Of a DNA stretch of 64,000 nucleotides, positions 51,201 to 61,334 are shown piece after piece. Made by a program: the position numbers and the translations under genes. The notes under the pieces are model-generated. The model saw nothing but the letters and a program-made list of their open reading frames with translations, had not been told where the DNA came from and ran no database searches. Positions within the stretch are counted from its first letter, which is position 1, and each line of letters starts with the position of its first letter. Origin of the DNA: Enoplolaimus lenunculus (Eukaryota; Nematoda; Enoplea; Enoplida; Thoracostomopsidae); the NCBI GenBank assembly GCA_030248215.1, contig JASANG010001883.1, positions 62,001 through 126,000 on the forward strand, given 5' to 3'.

Positions 51201-54200
51201 TTGTTATCGAGCTCCGGAACGTCTCCATTCTTTCCACTAGTTGGTGCTCCGCACGTCGCCGTTTCGACTTGACCATCACTTGTTGCTGCCACCGTCGCGC
51301 TCACAGGCATCGAAAAGTACCCATTTATCCGGCAGTGGCCCACTGTATTCGGCTGCTTTGACGTCACCGTGACGCATCGATTACCGTCAAACGCGTTCGA
51401 TGGTAATCCGTCTACTGCTTCGACGTCATCGACGCGACGTTGCAACAAATCACCTTTCGCGATAGTATCGCCACGCTGACGTCGCGACGATGAAGCCGTT
51501 GCGTCGACGCTGTCTTCTGAAAACGAAGACGATGCCGACGACAACGGCGATTGTAGCGGCAACGAATCGCCGTCATCACCGCCGCTGCCGTTCAACAACT
51601 CTTCAATCGAGTCAGCAGCGCAATCTTCCTCATCGCTGATGTTGTAAATATTATTGTTTTTGCTGCTGCTACCGTTGTCGTGTTCGCTGATTGTTCGTAC
51701 AGTGTTATCTCCAGCAGCAATCGGTTTGGATGTTCTCGGAAGCGAGGTATGGGCGCTGCATGAAGTCGCATGATTCGAGATTTCCACCAAGTCTGAAATG
51801 TTTTCAATTAAACGGCTCTGCAAACTGCATGGAATTACTCAAAATATATCAGTCGTAGGGAAGGATCGATCGGATATTAATTTTACCGGATACCGGAACT
51901 GGAGCCGGATAGTAAATTTTGTACCGGAACCGGATGTTAACCGAATATATGATCTAATTTTGTACACTGTTGGAAGTTTCGAGTCGTGCAAAATATGTAT
52001 TTATGGATATAAGATTAATTTTTGGTTTGGATTTTTCATTCCATGTCGAGTGATGAACTACCGTTTTATAAGCATTTGTGCACTGTTGGTTTAAAAATTA
52101 TTGTACATGAGAAATTTGAATATGTCGTTTAGAATCTAGAACACTTAAAAATTAGTTTGTTACAGGCTAATTACGCACCAGAAGACATATGCACCAACAG
52201 AGTGCGCATTATATTTTGATACGTATGGATTTTGTCGGTGTATTACACTGTGTTCCGTACGGTTTTTGGATAAGAAACACTTAAAGATGTCACTTAAAGC
52301 TTTCAAACTTTGCAAATTAGAGTAGGAAATCGCTAAATGGTATATTATTTATTCCCATTACGATATATTGCATTTGATCTTGTCGTCACTAAGCGAATCC
52401 AAGTTTCGCTGAATACCTGTAGTCCCACTATGACCAGAGTTACTTTGATAGAAAGCAAAAGTCTCTTCACATCACTATTTATTATTCGCCTGAGGATAAA
52501 CCTTGTCTTAAACCAACTCCAGTTTCCAACTCACAGATTTATATTCCCCCGAGCGGCAGCAACTGCAATATACACTGTCTAAGTCACACAACATGCGAAC
52601 ACAACATTCTCGCCTTTCTATAATATATACATATACAAGTACGTACTAGATTCGAATCTGCCTCCATAACCCTCAACTATTGTCCAAATATTACGTATAT
52701 ATCAACATATATACAACATAAATATTTACTGTATCTAAAATATTGCATACTACTCGTAGTACCTCTATAGCCTCACCCGGGGCCACTCGAGAAAAATTTT
52801 AAACAACCACTTGAAACTTTCAATTTCAACAGCGACAAGGCCACAAAACTAAATACTTACATATCTAAATACAACATATCATATTTATGCCGCAATGCAT
52901 ATATGTCGTAAGCAAAACTGCTATTCAGACAAAACTCTATCCGGCATAGATTGAACTGCTGTTACCGTAGAACAGCAAATTGGACTCAGCGAATCGTAAA
53001 TTGGCGTGAATATCAGTAGGACCTACGCACGTGCAAGGTGTCTAAGAAGTAAGAAAATCGGTGAAACGTGGAACTGTCACAATTCAATAACTTCCTTAGA
53101 AAATGGACCGTTTTCTGAGCTGTGTTCAGCACCTATCAATCACCAGTCAGTAATATAGATTTTCAAACAACCAAACTGTATCGTGCGATGATATGAAAAT
53201 CTCCACACAGAAAGTGCTAAAAAACGCGCTAAACTTCTAACATCGCAGTTCACTCGTTCTTGAATTGCAAGGTTTATCACATAACTGGTGATTGTTGCCA
53301 GATGGTTCATAAAGTTTAAATTTAAGAACACAGACAATAATTTTTGATTATTGTACTGTTTGTTCGCACCTTCACCAATTGGATCACGGCCAAATTTACA
53401 AGATTTTCTGGTATATACTTGTTCACTGGCCGACACACATACTGAATAGGAATAAAGCAAAACATTAAACTTAGCCTTACATTTATAGCACTTCGTCTTC
53501 AAGACAAGCTTAGTAATAATATAAACAAAAATTAAAAGACTTTTTAGTGGTGAAGAAGTAAATGATTTTTGTGCCCTTCCCAAACCAAATGTTTGAGTAA
53601 ACCTAAGCGTAAGCTTCAATTTTGAATGTAGGAGGCAAATCTGTCTGCAAGGGCAAAGTAAACAAATACTATCTTTTATATCCAGCCATTGTCGCTAAGA
53701 AATCGTCCTTGTACTTCAACTCACCTGCTGTTTTGCGTTCATTGACCTCGTACGATTCTGATCTACGTCGCCGAGTTTGACAACTGCCTGCGGATTCAGG
53801 TTCAATCCAGCCGTTTCCACCAATATTTACCATATCGTTATTGTTTTTATTACTGTTCAATTTGGGTTTATTATTTGTTTCCAACTGCTCTCGTTGCTGT
53901 TGTTGATGTCGTTGTTGCTGTTGTTCTTCACCGCTACTACTAATATCGATTATTTCAGGCAAAATGCTAATGAATCGCGTTTTAAACGTGTCGAAATCAA
54001 TCTAAAACAAAATAAATAAATAAATAATCAGAATCCTTGAGCTGAACTATCATAAACATTCAAATTGCATAATATAACACATATATATGCAAGAAAAAAC
54101 TTTTGTGCAATGGTTTAACTACAAACAACCCTTAAAAAATATGTAATTTTCAGCCCCTGATTATTAAAGTCCCCGAAAATTGATAATTTCAAAATAACCA

Positions 54201-57200
54201 CCGGGACAAAATTCGGCAGGTTTGGCTGAGCATGAAACGCTACGCGTGGCGATTACAATCTTTTGTAGTCCAAATCTGCCCACTTGCATAGTCGTATTTA
54301 ACGGCCTTCAACAAATGTTGCGATTACCTAACATTCAATCTCAAACCAATACATAAACCACTGGATCTCTATCAGACGCCAAAAACGCACGCACAAGCTC
54401 GCACAATTCAATTAACAGCCCAGCAATAATCATTTCTCGCTGCGCAATAACCCCACCTAACATGCATCGCCAGCAGCCAAGTCAACCCCAGAGGCGTAAC
54501 CAGGACATCATTTTGTGGGAGGGCCTAAAGTCAACCTGAAACATTTTTTGTGAACGCGTGTATCGAGCACAAAAAATTGTTTTACCTCTAAGTTTCAGTT
54601 TATTTCTTGTCTGCCCAAAAATTTTCGTGATAGCAAGCATGCGTCCCTTTCAACAGATCCCAGCCCCAATCCAGCACTTTGCAAAAGCAGCGCACTACGT
54701 CATTATACGCCATAAACAAACAACGGCATACAAACCCCTACAGGTTTCAAACTCAACTGAAACACGCACCACAACGAGCGCTTATCAACCTTTCACAGTG
54801 CAAGCACCGGTTATACAATATTACTCCATTCTGATACCGGCCACCCCGGCCAATTCAGTCCCAGGCGCACCGAATTGAAGGTCAAAACTCAAAACAAACA
54901 CATAAATGTAATGCGTTTCGCTTTGCCGAGTATTAGTGCCAGGCGTCCGCTTAGGTAAATGTCCATATACAATAATAATAAACGTATAAGCACTATAAGT
55001 CAACTAAAACCGCTACCATACCTTTCAAAACAATGCCGTGTCTATGCATGAAAATTATAAGCAACGAAAACATCACGACGAAACAAAGACATGACAACTT
55101 CATTTTTATTCCTAGGATCCTAAAGTTGTCTTGTGTTGGTATATGTGCACGTAAGTGTGTGTAAAGCAAATGTTGCCATGCCTGTGCACATATACCGGTA
55201 TAAGAAGTTGGTTGCAACGGCCGCGTGGTGTAGTGGTTGCATGCTTGGCTCGAGCGCAAGAGGGCCGAGGTTCGATTCCCGGCGTGGTCATTAACTTCGG
55301 GCAGAACTTCAAACAGGGGTCGTGCAGACCGTATAGTCAACATTTTGCAGAAGGATGATACCAAAAGTTCGAATTCGGATTCAAAAAAAGTGACGGTTCG
55401 GATTCTGATTGGGCATAAAGGTACGGTTTGGATTCAGATGTACTAAAGTCAAATTCAACAATGTTCGGTAAAACCGTATTTGTTTACATTCTTTATTGTT
55501 AAAGTAATCATGCTAGCATAACAGCAGTTAATAACAAGTTGCAAATGTTTCAACGTTCAGGTACGTTTTCAACAGCGTTTTCGTAGTTTACACCTCTAGA
55601 TAAGGTCAACAGAAACCAATTCTGTTACGATACTATACTTGATTAAAATCAAATAGGAAAGAATTTCGGAAATTGGACAGAATATTCGATCGCTTCCTAA
55701 GTTCGACATTTCAAAATGTTAACATTCCAAAATACAGCTAAAGATGCGGTATGTTTTTCGGCATTTGAGTTATCTAAAACATCGAAGTTGGTAATTTCTA
55801 AGTAATAGTGGCAGATAAGGAACGTTGATGTAACATATAAGGGTTCAACCGGATATCCAGCTCCAACTGCGGCAGAAAATCAGCATCCGGTTACAGCATT
55901 TTACATTGCCGGATATTTATTACTGAAACTATACTATAACTCTACATGATACAATTATTTCCGACGTATATGCCTAGGTAACGCATGGGTCGGACAAAAA
56001 TCTTTACCCACATCGCATTCAGATTACACTTGTACGAAGTGTATACGTAAACAGTTTGCCTCAAGTCATTTATCTTGAACCTCTGTTCGCTGACCAGTAA
56101 CGCAAAGCCTTATCCGAAGTCATTAATCTTGCTATAAACTCGCCATTAAACTGCATATGCAACCTTTGTCGACCGAAAACCCAGAAAACCATGAACTTCT
56201 CAACTGAAATTTTGCCGCAAGTAAAAGAGAACCAATTTAAATTTTTAACTTCTTAACTATCTGAATACTGACAGACTACAAAGACAATAAACTGTTAATA
56301 GCTACTGTTGCTTGCTGGTACCAAAACAGCAATCAAATCACTACTAAAGTACGCACCTAGACACTAAACTAAAAAGGACTAAAACGAGTTGAACAATCGA
56401 AAAACGGATAAGCCAAAAACATCGTTTTATTCTTGGTTGTCCTAATACATATGCGCGCAGCACGTCAAACTTTGTTATTTTGTGTGAGCTGAGTGTAAAC
56501 CTGGCTAGCCTAACTTTTCCCAAAGATCTTTCCGGACCTTCAATCAATTTGCGAAATGCTCAAACAGCTGGTCATCGTCCATGTCTCGACATCCGTGCAA
56601 CAATTTCTTGGAGTAGCAATGTCTAAGCCAGCAAATTTGCAATCGTCTGCTGTACTCCTGAATTTGTCTAGGGATGTGACGAGAAGAATTTTTGCCTATG
56701 CCGATTCTTATTTTGAAGACATGCCGATGCTGATTCTTATTTTGCAAACGTGCATATGCCGTACCTTTCCCGATTTCAATTTTAGTACACCAAGCTTAAA
56801 GAACAGATAGGATACTAAATTACAACATCATTATGAGAAGACTTAAACCCTACGTAACCACCATAAACGATAATAATTTGATGACAAAGGTTCATTTCAA
56901 TTAATTTTTCCAACAAGAGCTCCAGTCTGCCGATTTTCAATTCTACGCCATGCCAAGTTACAAACTGATACTAGCACTCACAAAACATATATAGAAACTT
57001 AAACAAAAATTGCGTAATTTTTTATAAAGTAGTAACCATTAAACAAATTCTACTAGCAGTGAAATGTGACACTCTATCAATCATTCGGCTTAAGCTACAA
57101 CGAAGATTGTAGTTAAACACCGAATGCAACATTAAACATACATATTTCCAATAAAAACAGTTGTTCCCGTTTACTTTACGTACTTATCTGACGGAGACAG

Positions 57201-60200
57201 TTGAACGCTACATAGCTTTTATCCCAATATTCAATGTATTATGTCGTGTACTTACCTGATGGTCTCAGTTGGCAACTGGACCGACTGTATCCGGAATCAC
57301 TGTTTCGGACTCTCCAACTACTCCTAGTGAAAAACTAAACTTCCAATCAATCGTATTGAAACAAAAACTTATTTTATTTGTACGTACTGCAATAAAATTC
57401 ACATTGCTTTAAACTAAAGTTGATTAACTCTTATACATTGTGCTTCCACATAAGCCCAAGTGTAGGCTTACGTTTAAGAAAAGACTTGCCTGCCTTATGT
57501 CTAAATCTTGACGTTGGGAACGTCCAAATTGCCAACTGAGATAAAACATATACATAAGTAGTAGTTGTTTGATACGATATATACCTACTATCCGACATAT
57601 TCCCTTAACAAAATAACGCTAAAATGTTGAACAGTACAGCCGCACAACATTGACTAGCTCTGATATGAAAATGCACATATATGTTTTTCCTAAAACAAGA
57701 CATAGCTCAACTGTATTAAAATACTTGATGTAGATTATTAGGTTTCAATGACATGCAAGCGTACCAAATATTATCAACAACGAAACAAAAATAGCACAAA
57801 ATTCCTGTCAACACGTCAATACAATCACCAGTTAAGCTAGATAAAACAAGATATTCGCGTTAAAACAGTCAACACCTAAAATACCTCAGAATCCTATTCA
57901 CATGTACAAATTTTTACAGTGAAAAGTGCAGGCGTAGTTTATGCAAAAACGTTTTCAATTGTATAAACTTGCACGTGGTGCTACGAGAGCTTAAATTTCG
58001 GTTAACAGCAATTAGATTTGCTACGCGAACGAAATAATTAAACCTATACCTATCCTATATTCATTTTGGGAACCTGAAAGCAATTAGCACATTTTTCAGA
58101 TTTCATTTTTTACAACGTCCAAAAAATATAAATTTTAAACAAAATCGTCATGCAATGCAAAAACACAGAAACCTCTTACACTTAATATATATACAACTTC
58201 TTTCGAATCATATCATTTGTACATTCTGAAGCATCCACTGGTAGACCTAAGCTGAGTCGAGCTTGACGCAGATTCCCCATAAAAACTTCACAACATTCTA
58301 GATATTTTAGCCAATGTTGCCCAAACCTCTAAAAGCAACACTTTATTGACATCGGTAAACCTGTGGGCCCCTGTTCAAACCAATTCAGACAGCTTACCTG
58401 TTCATTTTGGCCAGACAGTATGTGATCGGCAATAAACTCAAAGCTATCGTACAGGTGTAGTGTGCGGCATAACTGCAACAATCCCTGTCTGTCAAGTTTA
58501 AGTTGGTGAACACTGGAGTGATCTGAGCGACCACCAGATCCTGAGATGCAGTTTAGAAATACCTGAAACAAAAATGCAACAATAAGTTGAGTATATATAG
58601 CCATACTGACGTAACGAATTAATGGCAATCATCAAGGACTAACCAAATTTTACCGCTACCACTAAACCATTTTAGTACGAAATATCGTGTCGCTAATGAG
58701 CTTTAGTAGCAGGTAGATGTCTTATACCACCGAATTAAGTACCTATAACGTTGGTTTATGCTAAAGTCACACAATAAGTATGCCTTCCAGATTGCCACCG
58801 GCCTAACCTATTTTGCTTCTAAAACCATACAGTTTTCGTTGGGTACTATAAAATAGAAGTGGCTTAGGATTAAGGTTATCATTTTCGCTTAGACTCACGT
58901 TAAGTCGCTGTTTAGTAGTGTTGAACCGTTTTCTGCATATTTTTGACAATTTTACCACAAAAAATATAGACAGTGTTAAAGTTTGCTAACCAGCAGTTTC
59001 TGATTTGGCTGGCTAGATACATTCTACAAAAAGTTCAAACACATTTGGGCCTGCGTACTGAAACGTGTGAATTCATGCCGAACACATCTAACTGCATATG
59101 CAGATGTGAAGTCCGAAAATCCCGATTAGCAAATTTTGAAACATTGCATCCGTAACATCCCTAAATCTTAGGTTGTATTCTCAAATGTGTCACGGTCATC
59201 ATCAATTAGCAATAGATTTTGAAACAAGTGAACCTAACCAGCTATAATATCCAACTACGCTCACAAGCAGACTCAATCAAATCCAAATCATGTGGCAAAT
59301 TTTGAAGCTCTCCATTGGCTGGTTTGAAATATACACAACCTATCGTCAACTGGTGGTACTTTTTACATACATTTGAGGAGAATATGGGCCCTTGTGTTAA
59401 CTAACATTAATTTTCCCTTATGTAATCTGAATCTCAGAATCAATCAAATAAATCCCTTTCCGGTATATACGTACTCGGTCACTACAAAAACGCTGCTAAA
59501 TACGTATATTTATGGCTTCACATTCCGCTAAATTCTCGGTAAGATTAAAATATCTCTATACCTTTTTGCAGTTTTGCCACACTTACATTCTCAGAAATAT
59601 TTATGCGGTCAACTAAAACTACTTTCAATCTGTTCCAGTCAACACAGATAGTATATATCATCGGTTGTTACAGCAACGCCTTTAATCAGTGTAGGCAACT
59701 CGGTTAATAGATACGTATATACTAAACAAAACAACAAATTCAATTCAATTTGGCATTATATACAAGCATATAAATACTACGTAGGTATATATCAAGGATG
59801 CAGCCAAGGGTGACGTACTGTCAAACCCCTGTTTGTGATTTTTTTCAGCGGTTTTTTAGTTCATAACACAAGAACCCCTTCGAAATTGTTATAGAACGTA
59901 TACATCCCTTAATATCTTTCGAAAATTCTGGCTGCAGTCCTGCCACGTACGTAGTATATATAGTAGTACTAAACTTAGTAAATATATACGTATATACTTT
60001 GGTAATTAACGTATGCGTATAATGCAGGCGAATGATGCAAAAAGGAGTACCACAAAGTTTAAATATTTTACACTCTGTTAAAAATGAAATTATTGAGCGA
60101 AGCGCAACTCCGAGCAAAGCTCGGCGTTTTGTGTAACGTTTTATGTTTTACACTCGGGGTTGAAAAGCTGTTAGTCCGTCCATCCGTTAGTCCGAAAAGA

Positions 60201-61334
60201 ATCTCAGGAACCGCTGAACCGATTTTGACAACCTTTTTTGACCGAAAGCTTATTATACTGCAGCGTTAGCCTCGCGTTAGGGTTTTACAATTTTATGTCG
60301 TTTATTAGCTACAGGCTAATTTGAATAACTAGTTAAGGCTTAATTAAAGGTTTTTACTGTATTTCACCAATTAGGATTACAAACAATCTAGTTTCAGTGC
60401 CAAAATTTTTTGGAAACGAGAAATCTGAATAAATTATTTAGCTAATTTGTATATTAACTTAATTACTGATTATTAGTGTTACCAAATTCAGTACTAGAAA
60501 ATTTTTGGGTGCAAGAAGACTGGTTATATTGTTTACAAGCCTCCAAAACCGATGCTTGACTAGTTAGCTAATAGCTAACTTGCATATTAGCAAAACTAAT
60601 AAGCCTAAATGACGATTCTTTTAAATTATTTCACTGATTATTAGGGTTACAGAAGCGTTTTGGATGTGAGCAATCGAAATGAATTGTTTATATACCTTCA
60701 AAACCAATTGCGTATTAGCTTAACTGATAAGTCGAAATTAGGACGTTTACAATTATTTCTAACATTATTAGGGTTATTGAAGGGTTTCTGGGCGCGACTA
60801 ATCTGAGTAAATTGTTTATAAACTTTCAATATAGATCAGTGAATAGTCAGCTAATAACTAAGTTGCACATTAGATTACTTCGAAAGTAAGTTGATCAAAC
60901 TATCCGTTTGTGCTTTATAAGTTTAAAATGCTTAACTAGACTGATTAAAAAATATGTCCGAGCTTCGATCAATACATATAGTTGTAGTACGACTAGTATA
61001 ATATATATACATATATATATACAGGTCAAAAAACAACACCAGACTTCAGCAGGAACAGAATGCTGCACATAATAAAATATTTGAAGTTTAGTACATTTTG
61101 CTGGAACCGGCCCCGCTAAAAATACATAACACAAGACAATCTCAACTTGGCGCCCATGAACTTTACCTTCCGCAACTCCTGCACATATTGGTTTTCATCG
61201 TGATTCTCGCCGGCACCAGGGCCACCAAACTGGGTCAGCTGTGTTTCAGCCAAATTTACTGTCGATTCTTCAGACAAACACCTGTTATCTCGACTATTTC
61301 CTACAGCATCGCCATCGTTTTCACGCGAAGACAT
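18765..61334 (-). CDS. Ninein-like centrosomal / microtubule-anchoring protein, 27 exons
   Basis: Exons in order: 61167-61334, 58398-58562, 53725-54001, 51200-51792, 46318-46693, 45787-46055, 45318-45511, 44826-45005, 44502-44574, 44139-44290, 39163-39303, 38709-38871, 38329-38436, 36705-36803, 35961-36222, 35194-35514, 27971-28068, 27460-27621, 27214-27339, 26584-27060, 26298-26406, 24715-24900, 21977-24453, 21726-21794, 20827-21481, 19410-19606, 18765-18938. They total 8,271 nt (2,756 residues), every junction keeps phase and all introns are GT/AG. Homology to ninein is clear at both ends: degenerate EF-hand segments (LDRQGLLQLCRTLHLYDSFE, IDFDTFK, LDDDQDGRVSVDRF), the segment QLVNLIELSRALEHEL, and the C-terminal RLYVENAVL. 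Ninein anchors microtubules at mother-centriole appendages and non-centrosomal sites. Human ninein is about 2,100 residues; the extra length here is low-complexity sequence. The start is the ATG at 61334; an earlier 5' exon is not excluded. Confidence 0.9.
20066..20337. mobile_element. CAGGGTGCAACCGG-type hAT-like MITE
   Basis: The left end CAGGGTGCAACCGGAATTCC and the right end AATTCCGGATGCACCCTA are inverted matches. Inner GGTTCCGG repeats mirror the copy at 32135-32519. It lies in the ninein intron between exons 25 and 26. The flanking 8 bases do not match well, so it is older than the 32135 copy. The minus-strand frame across it is not a transposase. Confidence 0.75.
20827..21481 (-). CDS. 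Ninein exon 25 with long polyasparagine tract
   Basis: The 655-nt exon opens with VLDLRTCLAVVNSQHVREHA and contains about 30 consecutive AAT (Asn) codons at 21121-21214, flanked by NNS and KYNN. The tract is in frame and its length is a multiple of three, so reading continues into sequence rich in alanine and basic residues (RQPRHSARRSLGADLESG). The end uses donor GTGAGTTTTG in phase 1. The perfect repeat is expected to vary in length between individuals. Confidence 0.85.
21121..21214. repeat. (ATT)n / (AAT)n microsatellite, coding
   Basis: An uninterrupted trinucleotide run of about 31 units inside ninein exon 25, translated as asparagine on the minus strand. On the plus strand it produces a spurious polyleucine frame. 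Confidence 0.97.
21977..24453 (-). CDS. Ninein giant exon 23 (826 codons)
   Basis: One uninterrupted exon of 2,477 nt between acceptor TCTTTTAG and donor ATG-GTATGTT. It starts with coiled coil (QHIADLNRLDAEHTTTLERL), continues through heptad stretches such as EITNEIDELRQQLMDSKAET and LRTAQHEVGSLRDKLRAIED, and then becomes serine/asparagine-rich with a glycine run before its end. Codons end in C or G far more often than surrounding DNA, and GC content is clearly higher than in the introns, which supports coding use. It contains a CxxC pair (LCIRCGVLEQRIRELLP). No known domain was recognised beyond the coiled coil. Other long frames here on both strands are shadows. Confidence 0.88.
25043..25936. 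mobile_element. 894-bp hAT-like non-autonomous element (GGATATCCGG subtype)
   Basis: Perfect 8-bp target duplications CTAAACAT at 25035-25042 and 25937-25944 bound it. The left end is CGGGGAGCCATCGGATATCC and the right end is GGTATCCGGTCGCACCCTG. The terminal GCACCCTG matches the 32135 family, while the subterminal GATATCCGGCTCCGG differs, so it is a related subtype. No transposase frame is visible. A truncated relative lies at 55839-55950, and similar ends occur near 51856 and 49184. Confidence 0.85.
26298..39303 (-). CDS. Ninein central coiled-coil exons (11-21)
   Basis: Eleven exons encode heptad-rich sequence: HYSQELQNVQLRNTLLVEEL, AELRDADLRLKSEREQWL, ENGQLQKEIESLQEQLKASQ, EDQLKLWKQRAEIHMDE, LAALEKQMSDERKELEHHY, QLETMEECLGAERVRLRAE, AEFDNERRDMQIQWMSEK. 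The first three align with the start of the vertebrate ninein coiled coil, where it turns from the EF-hand region into RR.EYNLRKLDEEYKE-type repeats. Two exons (35961-36222, 35194-35514) and much of 26584-27060 interrupt the coil with basic and serine-rich linkers, such as RIKRRLKHRERRARSAHR, which could be regulatory. A frame-neutral candidate cassette exon lies at 37532-37615. Confidence 0.85.
30173..30688. mobile_element. 516-bp TIR element (GGTTATCCCCC family)
   Basis: The left end GGGTCTTTTCGGTTATCCCC and the right end GGGGGAATAACCGAAACGAC form an inverted repeat of about 25 bp with few mismatches. The interior is also partly palindromic, for example TTAACGAGTTATGG against CCATAACTCATTAA. 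It lies in the 7.1-kb ninein intron 16. A target duplication could not be fixed and the superfamily is unknown. Confidence 0.65.
32135..32519. mobile_element. CAGGGTGCAACCGG hAT MITE, best copy
   Basis: A 385-bp element with perfect 8-bp target duplications CCTGGGAC (32127-32134 and 32520-32527) and perfect 18-bp terminal inverted repeats CAGGGTGCAACCGGAATT. Subterminal ACCGGAACCGG repeats occur at both ends. Duplication size and CAGGG ends point to hAT. There is no transposase, so it depends on an autonomous partner elsewhere. Clean ends suggest recent activity. Relatives lie at 17307, 20066, 25043, 41119 and 50629. Confidence 0.93.
32803..32852. repeat. Perfect 2 x 25-bp tandem repeat
   Basis: The unit ACTACTGAACCAATCTCAAC plus GGGTA occurs twice with no mismatch, in a ninein intron. 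Confidence 0.9.
36327..36577. mobile_element. CTTGCA family element, diverged copy
   Basis: The left end AAGCCCCATTCACATGTGCA corresponds to AAGCCCTATTCACACGTGCA of the 16369 element. The right end ACTTGTCCGTATGAATACC is its decayed inverse. It lies in a ninein intron. It is shorter (about 250 bp), with a few GCTTGCACATTGCAGC remnants inside. Confidence 0.55.
36989..37208. mobile_element. CCCGGGT-rich hAT-like fragment
   Basis: About 220 bp with CACCCGGGTTCGGGTCTGG at the left and GGCCCGGGTCTCGGGTTGC at the right, an imperfect inverted pair similar in style to the 50629-51011 element. No clear target duplication was found. Confidence 0.4.
37532..37615 (-). CDS. Candidate 84-nt cassette exon of ninein
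   Basis: A patch noticeably richer in GC than the surrounding intron, bounded by acceptor TTTTTACGTCCCGCAG and donor GTGTAAG. It is exactly 28 codons, phase 0 on both sides, and sits between exons 13 and 14, which also meet in phase 0, so it could be included or skipped without a frameshift. It reads GDAKVSVEMQSTLAFRSVVG. It is not coiled coil and is not recognised. The plus strand is also open (ARRMAANYGTEGKGALHLYG), so it could be a fragment of another gene. Confidence 0.3.
38963..39070. mobile_element. CTTGCA family, right-end fragment
   Basis: GCAGTTGCAAGTTG, then TTACACGTGCAAATTGCAGC, and finally CGTGTGAATGGGACTT match the inner palindromes and right end of the 16369 element. The left part is missing. 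It lies between ninein exons 11 and 12. Confidence 0.5.
39304..44138. other. Ninein intron 10 (4.8 kb)
   Basis: It contains a TTAGGC-like tract at 40405-40470, a roughly 120-bp foldback (arms CAAAATTACCTTC at 40496 and GAAGGTAATTTTG at 40598) and the hAT-like copy at 41119-41437. Apart from these, no gene or RNA was recognised. Short open frames here were examined and not accepted. Confidence 0.5.
41119..41437. mobile_element. GGTGGCACCGAATCCG hAT-like MITE
   Basis: The left end CAAGGTGGCACCGAATCCG and the right end ATTTTGCCACCCTG are inverted matches to the CAGGGTGC family. Inner GAATCGGAA units also recur. Flanks ACTAAAAG and ATTTCAAG agree at 5 of 8 positions. It is an old copy, 319 bp. 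Confidence 0.55.
44139..61334 (-). CDS. Ninein N-terminal half: EF-hand-like region (exons 1-10)
   Basis: These ten exons encode residues 1 to about 815. Exons 1-3 read VQELRKVFLNCISGSG, a variable insert, LCRTLHLYDSFEFIADHIL, then QIDFDTFKTRFISIL, following the first EF-hand pair of ninein. Exons 3-6 are long low-complexity inserts (glutamine-, serine- and alanine-rich). Exons 6-7 hold the second pair: REIGLMRPDGTLNAYELKIL and ALFNRLDDDQDGRVSVDRF. Position 12 of the latter loop is Arg, not Glu/Asp, so calcium binding is doubtful, as in other nineins. Exons 9-10 hold the third: FRTVMEYWESLGVYNGVAIL and GEQLVNLIELSRALEHELA. This EF-hand region is the part whose mid-segments vary most. Exon 7 joins exon 8 (45005) in frame only if the possible 34-nt exon 45161-45194 is skipped. 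Confidence 0.85.
45006..45194 (-). other. Possible alternative splicing in ninein (34-nt exon or retained intron)
   Basis: A consensus acceptor (TTTTGCAG at 45195) and donor (GAT-GTGAGT) define a 34-nt segment, 45161-45194. Including it shifts the frame into a stop in exon 8, while exon 7 joined directly to exon 8 is in frame. The frame entered at 45194 also stays open through the 155-nt intron into exon 8, so retention would be tolerated. It may be a poison exon, a retained segment or chance. Confidence 0.35.
47110..47520. mobile_element. Palindromic repeat family, copy 3
   Basis: It shares GGAGATACGGAATCTGGACC and TTTTTATGGCTGCATGACC with the copies at 9289 and 10106. The mirrored right half includes AAAGGCCATAAC and GCGTCGAAATCTATAAACTG. 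The right edge is shortened relative to copy 2. Confidence 0.65.
50523..50610. repeat. (AAAC)n-type simple repeat
   Basis: Eight or more AAAC units followed by degenerate AAAC/AAAT units. It directly precedes the hAT-like element at 50629. Confidence 0.95.
50629..51011. mobile_element. CAGGGTTGGAATCGGCCGG hAT-like MITE
   Basis: A 383-bp element. The left end CAGGGTTGGAATCGGCCGG is the inverted match of the right end, GGGCCGGTTCCACCAACCCTG, minus a short insertion. GC-rich subterminal blocks contain GGGCACGGCCCC and GGCCCGCCGGGCC. Flanks AAAAAAAG and AAACAAAC match only loosely, being inside A-rich repeats. It is related by its CAGGGT ends to the 32135 family. Confidence 0.72.
54002..58397. 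other. Ninein intron 2 (4.4 kb)
   Basis: It contains the tRNA-like SINE at 55219 and a left-end fragment of the GGATATCCGG hAT-like subtype at 55839-55950 (GGGTTCAACCGGATATCC). It also has a single hAT-type end CAGAGGCGTAACCAGGAC at 54490, a diverged CTTGCA-family fragment at 57890-57990 and a pair of GCCGATTCTTATTTTG-type direct repeats near 56699. No exon is in phase. Confidence 0.5.
55219..55375 (+). repeat. tRNA-derived SINE or tRNA pseudogene
   Basis: The first 72 bases fold like a tRNA: acceptor GGCCGCG with CGTGGTC (two G:U pairs), A box TGGTGTAGTGG, anticodon loop CTCGAGC (CGA), B box GGTTCGATTCC. The T stem has two mismatches, one anticodon-stem pair is broken and there is no long variable arm although CGA would be serine, so a working tRNA is unlikely. 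Unrelated sequence follows without a terminator T run, as expected of a tRNA-headed SINE. Confidence 0.5.

Noticed and set aside
53140-53619. 159-codon minus-strand open frame
   Set aside because: It lies in ninein intron 3, has no family signature, no fitting splice sites and AT-driven composition. Length alone is possible by chance.
60080-60260. Possible gene with GAGCGAAGCG motifs and AACCGCTGAACCGATTTTGAC
   Set aside because: This motif set is typical of dispersed repeats in invertebrate genomes. No frame or splice sites are present.
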